20,217 bases of DNA. Origin: an uncultured Spirochaetales bacterium. Its GTDB lineage: Bacteria; Spirochaetota; Spirochaetia; Treponematales; Treponemataceae. The stretch is taken from contig CAMGSV010000021.1 of the NCBI GenBank assembly GCA_946061495.1, positions 1-20,217 on the forward strand, in the 5' to 3' direction. The position numbers and the translations under genes were made by a program. Below, in pieces: positions 14,249-20,217 of the stretch. The notes beneath the pieces were generated by a model, which was not told the DNA's origin, did no database searches, and saw nothing but the letters and a program-made list of their open reading frames with translations. How positions within the stretch are numbered: the stretch's first letter is position 1; each line of letters starts with the position of its first letter.

Positions 14249-14872
14249 TCAACTCCTTTTGTTGTCGCAGGCCTGGCGACACAGCCGCCGCACCTCATCC
14301 AAGTCCGCCTGTACCATCCAGCTGCCCCCCACTGCCAGCACATTCTTCTGCTGGAGGTATTCCTTCATGTTGGCCTCATTGATGCCGCCGGTGGGAATAA
14401 ACTTCACCTGGGGATAGGGGCCAGCCAGGGCCTTCAGCATGGCCACGCCACCCAAAACCTGGGCAGGAAAGAGCTTCAGCACCTGCAGGCCCTTTTCCAA
14501 GGCCGCCTCAATCTCGGTGGGGGTGGCCACGCCAGGAATCATGGGAATGCTGGCGGCCAGCACCTGATCTATAACCGAGCCGTTGGAACCGGGAGCCACC
14601 ACAAACTGGGCTCCTGCGTCAATGGCCGCCTGGGCCTGCTGGCTGGCAAGCACCGTACCAGCTCCCACCAGCACCTGGGGAACCTCCCGACGGATGGCAG
14701 CGATACCGTCAGCGGCGGCCTCGGTTCTAAATGTCACCTCCGCCACGGGAATGCCGCCCTCCAACAGGGCGCGGGCCAGGGGAACCGCATCCTCCACCCG
14801 CTCCAGCTTGATGACGGGAATGACGCCCGCCTTGCCAATGGCATCGTATAACTTGGAAAAATCCTGTGTCAT
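14249..14872 (-). CDS. eda: KDPG/KHG aldolase
   Basis: 207 residues. Cleaves 2-keto-3-deoxy-6-phosphogluconate to pyruvate and glyceraldehyde-3-phosphate. A single TIM barrel with Glu45 in PVAEVTFRT, GAGTVL (70-75), and the Schiff-base Lys133 in LQVLKLFPAQ; FIPTGGIN binds the phosphate region. I use ATG 14872, five bases after the kinase stop and with AGAGG upstream, rather than GTG 14878, which overlaps that stop. It directly follows the KDG kinase that makes its substrate. The segment VVAPGSN differs slightly from the more common VSPG(L/T) pattern, but the catalytic residues are present. Confidence 0.93.
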   Translation of the reverse strand: MTQDFSKLYDAIGKAGVIPVIKLERVEDAVPLARALLEGGIPVAEVTFRTEAAADGIAAIRREVPQVLVGAGTVLASQQAQAAIDAGAQFVVAPGSNGSVIDQVLAASIPMIPGVATPTEIEAALEKGLQVLKLFPAQVLGGVAMLKALAGPYPQVKFIPTGGINEANMKEYLQQKNVLAVGGSWMVQADLDEVRRLCRQACDNKRS

Positions 14873-14877
14873 ACCCA

Positions 14878-15912
14878 CTACCTCTGCACCCGGCCGGAGA
14901 CACCGCCCGCCATGAGAGCCAGCACCTCATCCTTGGTGATGAGGTTGAAGTCTCCGGGAATGGTGTGCTTCAGGCAGGAAGCTGCCACGGCAAAGTCCAG
15001 GGCCCGCTCCTCCTCCGGGAATTCCTGCAGGCCGTAGATGAGGCCCGCCGCAAAGGCATCGCCACTGCCCACCCGGTCCACAATGTCTGCAATCTCGTAC
15101 TTCTTTGAGCGGTGAAAGCCTCCCATGCCCAACAGCACTGCCGACCATCCGTTGCTGTCGGCAGAATGACTTTCCCGCAGGGTGATGGCCACCAGCTCCA
15201 CTGTGGGATACAATTCACGCACCCTCTCTGCCAGCTGACGGTAGCTTTCCTCCTCCAGATGGCCTGAGTCCACGTCCACCAGCGGCGCAGCAATGCCCAG
15301 AGATTTCTGGATGTCCTCCTCGTTGGCAATCACCACATGACAAAATTCCATCAGGGGAACCATCACCTCCGGGGCGGACTTGCCGTATTTCCACAATTTC
15401 TTTCTATAGTTTAAGTCCACGGAAACGGTGAGCCCCGCCCCTTGGGCAGCCTCCATGGCCTCCAGGGTGGCATCTGCTGCAGCCTGGGAAATGGCCGGGG
15501 TTATGCCCGACACATGGAGCCAGTGCGCCCCCTCAAATATCCGCTGCCAGTCAAAGCTACCAGCCCCGCAGCGGGAAATGCAGCTTTCCTCCCGGTCGTA
15601 GACCACCACCGAGGGACGGGCGCAGGATCCGTTCTCAAAAAAATAGATTCCCAGGCGGCCCTCTCGCTCCTGTCGCACAGCGGACACGTCCACACCGTAT
15701 CCACGCAAGCAGGAAAGGGCCGCCCGCCCCACCGGATTGTCCGGCACGGCGGTGACATAGGAGACCTCACGGCCAAGGTGGGCCAGGGACACGGCAACAT
15801 TTGCCTCGCCACCGCCAAAGGTAGCCTCCAGTGCCGGGGACTGGAAGAACCGCTCCTGCCCCGGAGACTTGAGCCGCAGCATAATCTCGCCAAAGGTAAT
15901 TATTCGTGCCAT
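14878..15912 (-). CDS. kdgK: 2-keto-3-deoxygluconate kinase (PfkB/ribokinase family)
   Basis: 344 residues. The N-terminal PfkB pattern is FGEIMLRL (7-14) and FGGGEANVAVSLAHLG; the C-terminal ATP/anion-hole signature is DRVGSGDAFAAGLIYGL, with catalytic Asp285. The N-terminal sequence and its aldolase neighbour point to KDG as substrate, giving KDPG. ATG 15912 follows GAGGAG at 8 bases; the longer frame to 15987 only overlaps the HD gene. Genes on both sides lie within 5-13 bp. Together with eda it forms the lower pathway for uronates (pectin or glucuronate) or an Entner-Doudoroff branch. The upper enzymes are not in the window. Confidence 0.9.
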   Translation of the reverse strand: MARIITFGEIMLRLKSPGQERFFQSPALEATFGGGEANVAVSLAHLGREVSYVTAVPDNPVGRAALSCLRGYGVDVSAVRQEREGRLGIYFFENGSCARPSVVVYDREESCISRCGAGSFDWQRIFEGAHWLHVSGITPAISQAAADATLEAMEAAQGAGLTVSVDLNYRKKLWKYGKSAPEVMVPLMEFCHVVIANEEDIQKSLGIAAPLVDVDSGHLEEESYRQLAERVRELYPTVELVAITLRESHSADSNGWSAVLLGMGGFHRSKKYEIADIVDRVGSGDAFAAGLIYGLQEFPEEERALDFAVAASCLKHTIPGDFNLITKDEVLALMAGGVSGRVQR

Positions 15913-15925
15913 TGCAGTCGCTCCT

Positions 15926-16525
15926 CTAGTGGCGACGAAGGAGTGACATAGCTTCCTTCTTCCTGTCCAGATAGCCGGAATCCTCAAGATACTTGCGGCG
16001 GGTCATCACCAACTCAATGAGTTCCTGATACATGCGGAAGTCCACCTCCAGCGCCAGGGGGAAGATGAAGAACTCGGTCTCGTCGCAGTACCGCTCGATG
16101 AAGGCCTGGTCGGTGACAAAGCCCATGGAAATCATATTGCTGATGCGGTCGGCGCACTTGAGGGTCTTGGCCTTCATGCTGCCATGCTCGATGATGCCCC
16201 GCAGGAACTCGCTCTTGGTCTGGCCCTCCTTCTTGGAGACCTCCATCACCAGGTCGTAGACAAGGCCAGACTCGGAGTCAATCTCCAGAATCAAGTTGCG
16301 GTTGAAGTCGGGGATGTCCTCGATGACATCATGAATGACGGCGGCCTTCAGCAGAACGCTGTCGATGTAGCCGTAGTCAATCAAGATGCTCATGGTGTCC
16401 AGCTGGTGGCGGAACATATTGCCGCCGGAATGGCGCCGCTTTCCGATGAGGGCGGTGGCTATCTGCATGTAGGGGGCAAGATAGATTCCCTTGAGATGAA
16501 GCATGTCCTGGTCTTTCATCTGCAT
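15926..16525 (-). CDS. HD-domain phosphohydrolase, SpoT/Mesh1-like
   Basis: 199 residues from ATG 16525, chosen because AAGGAG precedes it by six bases; the longer frame to 16582 merely translates an intergenic hairpin. The metal-binding pattern of (p)ppGpp hydrolases is visible: H40 in MFRHQLDTM, H65-D66 with E69-D70 in AAVIHDVIED, and D126 in AKTLKCADRISNM. This matches the hydrolase half of RelA/SpoT and the stand-alone Mesh1-type enzymes. No synthetase, TGS or ACT domain is present. A small alarmone hydrolase is therefore the best guess; another nucleotide phosphohydrolase is possible. It is between valS and kdgK with a 13-bp gap to kdgK. Co-transcription with a tRNA synthetase gene fits a role in amino-acid starvation, but this is inference. 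Confidence 0.7.
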   Translation of the reverse strand: MQMKDQDMLHLKGIYLAPYMQIATALIGKRRHSGGNMFRHQLDTMSILIDYGYIDSVLLKAAVIHDVIEDIPDFNRNLILEIDSESGLVYDLVMEVSKKEGQTKSEFLRGIIEHGSMKAKTLKCADRISNMISMGFVTDQAFIERYCDETEFFIFPLALEVDFRMYQELIELVMTRRKYLEDSGYLDRKKEAMSLLRRH

Positions 16526-16564
16526 ACTGAGCTCCTTCCACGCTTGAGGCCGTGGCAGCCTGAA

Positions 16565-16593
16565 TCCGACGTGGCCGGGCAAGCCACATCGGA
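16565..16593 (-). other. Strong intergenic hairpin between valS and the HD gene
   Basis: On the minus strand TCCGATGTGGC pairs with GCCACGTCGGA (11 pairs, one G-U) around a 7-nt loop. No T-run follows, so it is not a typical terminator. A second small hairpin (CCACG/CGTGG, 16537-16554) lies just before the HD ribosome binding site. A processing, stabilising or attenuating element is possible. Confidence 0.55.
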
Positions 16594-16606
16594 TAAAAAC
16601 AAGTCC

Positions 16607-19411
16607 TTACAAACTATCGATATAAGATGTCAGCTTCTCGATACGCCGCTTGGTGTTCTCCAGCTTCTCCCGTTCCGCCTCCACCACCGGGGCCGGAGCG
16701 TTCTGGGCGAATTTTCCGGAGAGCTTTGCACTCACCTTATCGGCAAAGGCCTGCTCGTTGGCCAGCTCCTTCTTGAACCGGGCCAAAAGCTGGTCCAGGT
16801 TGATGCTGCCCTCCACCAGCAGGAAGGCCTCGAAGCCCTCCCCCACCGCACCGATTGCCCGCTGGGGCTTGGTGTCGGTAAAGTCGATGGCGGACACCCC
16901 AGCCAAAAGCTGGATCAGGTCGGCCTTCTCCCGGCACACCTGGGCAGGACTGTCGGGAGTCAGCTGCAGGGCGATGTTCAGCTTGGCGTCGGGGGAGAGG
17001 CCACACTCGGCACGCAAGGCCCGCACGGAGCGAATCACCTCCTGCAGCACCTGGAAGCGGCGGGCCACCACCTCGTCCTGCCGATCCTGACAGGGGACGG
17101 GATAGGGACCAGCCATCAGCATTCCGGTGTAGAGGGAATCTGAAACAACCTTCAAGCCCGCCCCTCCCAGAGTCGCCATGGCAGCCCTGCGGTTTTCCAC
17201 CAGCTGGGCCACCGGCAGCTTGCTGTAGATTTCCTCGGTGACGAAGGGCAGATAGGGATGGAGCAGGCGCAGGCTCTCCTCCAGCACGTTCAGCAGCACG
17301 GAAATGGCCCGATCCTTCTCATGGTCGTCCCCATGGCGGAAGGACAGCTTGGTGGCCTCCACGTACCAGTCGCAGAAGTCGTTCCAGAAGAACTCGTAGA
17401 GGGCCTGGGCTCCGTCATTGTAGCGGTAGCCCTCCAGTGCGGAGCGGGCGTTGCGGGCGGCCAGGTCAAGGCGGCCGTAAATCCACCTGTCCAGCTCCGT
17501 CAAGTCATTCTGGCTTATGGGCAAAAGCTCCCGCCCCTCCAGATTGCCCAGGATGTAGCGGCTGGCGTTCCAAATCTTGTTGGCAAAGCGGCTTCCCAGC
17601 TTGAAGCTCTCCTTGTCCACCAGCACGTCCTGTCCCTGGGCACACATAAAGCCCAGGGTGAATTTCAGCGCGTCGGAGCCGAACTCATCGATGATTTCCA
17701 AGGGATCCAGGCCGTTGCCCAAGCTCTTGCTCATCTTGCGACCCTGCTTGTCACGCACCAGCCCGTGGATGTAGATGTCACGGAAGGGAGCCCTGCCGGT
17801 GAACTCAAGGCCGGCCATAATCATGCGGCTCACCCAGAAGAAGATGATGTCGTAGGCGGTGACCAGGGCTGTGGTGGGATAGAAGGTGGCCAGGTCGGCA
17901 GTCTTGTCCGGCCAGCCCAGGGTGCTGAAGGGCCACAGCCAGCTGGAGAACCAGGTGTCCAGCACGTCGGGATCCTGACGGAGTTTTTCGGCGGCTGCAC
18001 CGCACTTTGGACAGGCTGCAGGATCGGTGCGGGAGACAATCATCTGGCCGCACTCCTGGCAGTACCACACAGGAATCCGGTGGCCCCACCACAGCTGGCG
18101 GCTGATGCACCAGTCCCGGATGTTCTCCATCCAGTGGGAATAGGTGTTCTCCCACTTGCGGGGATAGAAGACAATCTCGCCATTTTTCCAGGCAGCCAGG
18201 GCCTTGTCTGCCAGCGGGCGCATCTTTACAAACCACTGGTCGCTGAGGTAGGGCTCCACCACGGTGTTGCAGCGGTAGCAGTGACCCACGGCGTGATTGA
18301 TTTTTTCCTCCTCCTTGAACAGCCCTGCAGCCTCCAGGTCTGCAACCACCACCTTGCGGGCTTCCTTGCAGCTCATGCCACGGTACTGCTCAGGGCAGTT
18401 GTCGTTCAGGGTGCCGTCGGGATTCAGGATGTTGATGATTTCCAGATTATGACGCTTGGCCACCTCCCAGTCGTTGGGGTCGTGGGCGGGGGTAATCTTT
18501 ACCACACCAGTCCCGAAGGCCCGGTCAACGTAGGTGTCCGCCACCACCGGGATGCTGCGGCCGGTGAGGGGCAGGATGACCCGTTTGCCGATGAGCTCCT
18601 GGTAGCGGGGATCCTCCGGGTGGACGGCCACGGCGGTGTCTCCCAAAAGGGTTTCCGGGCGGGTGGTGGCAATCTCGATGCGGCTGCCACCGGGAAAGAC
18701 ACTGCCGTCCTCTAGGGTGACGGCAGGAATGGAGGCTCCGCCCTCAATCTCGTAGTAGATGTGGTACATGGCACCGGCAGTGTCGCTGTGCTCCACCTCG
18801 TCGTCCGCCAGGGCGGTGCCGCAGGAGGTGCACCAGTTCACCAGATAGTTGCCCCGGTAGATGAGCCCCCGCTCGTAGAGGGTGACAAAGACCTCCCGCA
18901 CCGCCTTGGAAAGCCCCTCGTCCAGAGTAAAGCGCTCCCGGCTCCAGTCCACGCTGTTGCCCAATTTTCGCTGCTGGCGGGTGATGATTTCGTGGTGCTC
19001 CCGCTTTACCTCCCAGGTGCGCTCCAGAAACTGCTCCCGTCCCAAATCCCTGCGGGAAAGCCCCTGAGCCTTCAGGCGGCGCTCCACCACGTTCTGGGTG
19101 GCGATTCCCGCATGGTCGGTGCCGGGAACCCACAGCACATTGTCCCCCCTCATGCGGTGGTAGCGAACCACAATATCCTGCAGGGTATTGTTGAGGCCAT
19201 GGCCCATGTGGAGGACACCGGTGACGTTCGGCGGGGGAATCACCACGGTAAAGGGCTCGTCCCTGCCCTCCCCACAGCCGCAAGCGCAGCCGTGGACCGG
19301 GGAGTCCGGGTCGCTTTTCGGCTTGAAATAGCCCCCCTCCTTCCACTCAGCGTAAATTCTATCCTCAAAGTCCTTGGGATTATATGCCTTTTCCAGTTCA
19401 ATACCCTTCAT
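16607..19411 (-). CDS. valS: Valyl-tRNA synthetase
   Basis: 934 residues, class Ia. Charges tRNA-Val. HMGH (the HIGH motif) at 68-71 within PPNVTGVLHMGHGLNN; the editing (CP1) domain contains IEIATTRPETLLGDTAVAVH; zinc-knuckle Cys pairs at 451/454 and 467/470; KMSKS at 559-563 in GRKMSKSLGN; WISRQLWWGHRIPVWY-like CISRQLWWGHRIPVWY precedes the second knuckle. The anticodon-binding domain and the C-terminal coiled-coil arm (about 870-934) are complete. ATG 19411 has GGAG seven bases upstream. Odd point: a short Cys/Gly-rich insert (HGCACGCGEGR, about 40-50) just before the HIGH region. The promoter is probably at 19490-19517. No T-box pattern is seen in the ~75-nt leader. It heads a six-gene run ending with the aminotransferase. 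Confidence 0.97.
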   Translation of the reverse strand: MKGIELEKAYNPKDFEDRIYAEWKEGGYFKPKSDPDSPVHGCACGCGEGRDEPFTVVIPPPNVTGVLHMGHGLNNTLQDIVVRYHRMRGDNVLWVPGTDHAGIATQNVVERRLKAQGLSRRDLGREQFLERTWEVKREHHEIITRQQRKLGNSVDWSRERFTLDEGLSKAVREVFVTLYERGLIYRGNYLVNWCTSCGTALADDEVEHSDTAGAMYHIYYEIEGGASIPAVTLEDGSVFPGGSRIEIATTRPETLLGDTAVAVHPEDPRYQELIGKRVILPLTGRSIPVVADTYVDRAFGTGVVKITPAHDPNDWEVAKRHNLEIINILNPDGTLNDNCPEQYRGMSCKEARKVVVADLEAAGLFKEEEKINHAVGHCYRCNTVVEPYLSDQWFVKMRPLADKALAAWKNGEIVFYPRKWENTYSHWMENIRDWCISRQLWWGHRIPVWYCQECGQMIVSRTDPAACPKCGAAAEKLRQDPDVLDTWFSSWLWPFSTLGWPDKTADLATFYPTTALVTAYDIIFFWVSRMIMAGLEFTGRAPFRDIYIHGLVRDKQGRKMSKSLGNGLDPLEIIDEFGSDALKFTLGFMCAQGQDVLVDKESFKLGSRFANKIWNASRYILGNLEGRELLPISQNDLTELDRWIYGRLDLAARNARSALEGYRYNDGAQALYEFFWNDFCDWYVEATKLSFRHGDDHEKDRAISVLLNVLEESLRLLHPYLPFVTEEIYSKLPVAQLVENRRAAMATLGGAGLKVVSDSLYTGMLMAGPYPVPCQDRQDEVVARRFQVLQEVIRSVRALRAECGLSPDAKLNIALQLTPDSPAQVCREKADLIQLLAGVSAIDFTDTKPQRAIGAVGEGFEAFLLVEGSINLDQLLARFKKELANEQAFADKVSAKLSGKFAQNAPAPVVEAEREKLENTKRRIEKLTSYIDSL

Positions 19412-19489
19412 ATACCTGCTCCAGTCAAATAAAGTCGCCTCGTAAAAAACGGCAGCTTCCTTCCATTTCTTATGAGAAAAATCACCTCC

Positions 19490-19517
19490 AGTATAGCGAA
19501 TTCAGAGGATTTGGGAA
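19490..19517 (-). promoter_or_regulatory. Probable promoter of valS
   Basis: On the minus strand TTCCCA (19517-19512), a 16-bp spacer, then TATACT (19495-19490), about 80 bp before the valS ATG. It is the best match in the leader region; the -35 box agrees at 4 of 6 positions. Confidence 0.45.
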
Positions 19518-19571
19518 ATAGCTTCCGCAGGAACAGAGTCCGGCACTGCGAATCTGGCTGTTCTGTCCAAC

Positions 19572-19650
19572 AACAATCGGATTTGCTCGGAACTAACGTT
19601 CCTCGCTTTTCCTGCCGTGAGTTTTGTTGGGGACGAACAAATCTGGTAGT
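19572..19650. repeat. Palindromic REPIN-like element, copy A3
   Basis: Same plan as A1 with different stems. Left half: CGGATTTGCTC, then hairpin GGAAC-TAAC-GTTCC (19589-19602). Right half: GTTTT-GTTG-GGGAC (19621-19634), which pairs as RNA with three G-U pairs, then GAACAAATCTGG. It lies upstream of the valS promoter. The sequence around it (19518-19571) shows no gene. Confidence 0.7.
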
Positions 19651-19680
19651 TTGCCCAGTTACTGGGGAGCTTGGGGAAAA

Positions 19681-19767
19681 TTGCCACACGGATTTGCCCA
19701 AGTCTAACGACCTTCGCTTTTTCTTGCTGCGGGTTCCGTTCGGAACGAACAAATCTGGCCTGTGGCC
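19681..19767. repeat. Palindromic REPIN-like element, copy A4
   Basis: Outer arms TTGCCACACGGATTTG and CAAATCTGGCCTGTGGC are inverted partners. Left hairpin AAGTC-TAAC-GACCT (one mismatch, 19700-19713); right hairpin GTTCC-GTTC-GGAAC (19733-19746). It links the two repeat types, because its left end TTGCCACACGGATT is identical to the terminal repeat of the GxxExxY unit (448-461). Confidence 0.75.
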
Positions 19768-19892
19768 AGTTCTGCAAGGAAATGATTGAATTGGTGGCTC
19801 CCGCCACCTGCGAATCCGCTTGTAAGATTCCACCCTCGCCATCGGCTATGGTTGCTGGGCCTGTCCGCTAGCGGGCCATCAAAGCACCCCGC

Positions 19893-19928
19893 AAAAAAAA
19901 CACCTGCTAAGCCGCAGCCCGACAGGTG
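19893..19928 (-). terminator. Rho-independent terminator
   Basis: On the minus strand CACCTG (19928-19923), a 16-nt loop, CAGGTG (19906-19901), then eight T. It probably ends the transcript of the partial gene at the right edge. 19768-19892 contains no visible gene. Confidence 0.75.
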
Positions 19929-19949
19929 CTGAATGGGATGGTAGTTTTT

Positions 19950-19980
19950 AGTGGCTAGTGGTTAGTTGTTAGTTGTTAGT
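19950..19980. repeat. Heptamer tandem repeat
   Basis: AGTGGCT, AGTGGTT, AGTTGTT, AGTTGTT, AGT: four 7-bp units with consensus AGTKGYT. It lies between the terminator and the partial gene. No function is suggested. Confidence 0.8.
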
Positions 19981-20038
19981 GCAGGGAAGCGAGGCGGGAG
20001 GTCGCTTTTTGGACGTGCCATTACTCCTCCTGCCCGGA

Positions 20039-20094
20039 GTTGGGTTCCAAGGGCAGGGAGTAGCAACTCCAGCCGCTTTTCCTTGGAACTCAAC
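20039..20094. repeat. Inverted repeat at the end of the partial gene
   Basis: GTTGGGTTCCAAGG (20039-20052) and CCTTGGAACTCAAC (20081-20094) pair with one mismatch. A nested GGAGT/ACTCC hairpin lies inside (20057-20071). The right arm overlaps the stop codon of the edge gene. No T-run follows on the minus strand. Confidence 0.65.
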
Positions 20095-20217
20095 AGATTA
20101 TTGCTGGCGCAAGGATGAGTGTCAATTTTCCCTTGGCGTAGTCCGTGGTGACACGGATCCGATAATCGCCCGACGAGCCACCGGAGCTGTGGCCTCCACG
20201 GTGACCTTGGGCTCCTC
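20090..20217 (-). CDS. C-terminal end of an unidentified protein (5' end outside window)
   Basis: 41 codons and a TGA stop. The visible tail is Gly/Ser/His-rich (GGHSSGGSSG) followed by DYRIRVTTDYAKGKLTLILA, which looks like one beta hairpin of a secreted or surface domain. I chose this frame for its protein-like composition; a second minus frame is also open but Arg/Pro-rich. The hairpin and terminator downstream on the same strand support a gene ending here. Product not recognised. Confidence 0.4.
   Translation of the reverse strand, partial: GAQGHRGGHSSGGSSGDYRIRVTTDYAKGKLTLILAPAIIC

Noticed and set aside
17258..18715. 485-codon open frame on the plus strand
   Set aside because: It lies wholly antisense to valS, whose motifs are all intact. 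Long antisense frames are common in GC-rich coding sequence, and this one shows no domain.
19412..19500. T-box or other riboswitch upstream of valS
   Set aside because: The leader is only about 75 nt after the best promoter, and I find neither a T-box consensus nor a terminator/antiterminator pair.

Overview
The window reads as a chromosomal segment of a spirochaete of the Treponema group. This assignment rests on protein character: a large SH3-domain lipoprotein of treponemal type, and a MraY whose third His motif is LHDH rather than LHHH. It is moderately supported and was not tested by any search. Every convincing gene lies on the minus strand, so transcription runs from right to left. The housekeeping part (about 3.9-19.4 kb) is GC-rich. 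The left part (1-3.3 kb) is visibly richer in A and T and carries accessory genes, which suggests acquisition.

In the direction of transcription, the right edge holds the 3' end of an unidentified gene, a heptamer tandem repeat and a rho-independent terminator. Next comes a non-coding stretch with two palindromic REPIN-like elements (A3, A4). A compact gene run follows: valS, an HD-domain (SpoT/Mesh1-like) hydrolase, a KDG kinase, KDPG aldolase, an Lrp/AsnC regulator and a class I aminotransferase. The KDG kinase and aldolase together convert 2-keto-3-deoxygluconate to pyruvate and glyceraldehyde-3-phosphate, so uronate or pectin use is a fair inference. Then comes a single-gene ECF transporter core (EcfA1-EcfA2-EcfT fused) with its own promoter and terminator. 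After that are purH-mraY from a clear promoter to a terminator, then the SH3 lipoprotein and an ABC-F ATPase.

Below 3.9 kb the segment becomes accessory. A 54-bp sequence containing the 3' end and stop codon of the ABC-F gene is repeated 1337 bp away (52/54 identical). Between the copies lie a frameshifted XRE regulator and a PIN-toxin/RHH-antitoxin pair, whose promoter is covered by a perfect 32-bp palindrome. Outside the far copy are an hsdM methyltransferase gene without hsdS or hsdR in view and a GxxExxY protein gene.

The most unusual structure is a family of hairpin repeats. Each half-element has a conserved flank (CGGATTTG or TTGCCACA-type), then a short hairpin with a nearly constant TAAC or TAC loop and a stem whose sequence changes with pairing preserved. 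Two halves in inverted orientation form ~80-bp palindromes (A1-A4). Two related halves form 37-bp terminal inverted repeats around the GxxExxY gene. This makes the GxxExxY gene look like the cargo, or possibly the driver, of a repeat family that otherwise exists as empty palindromes.
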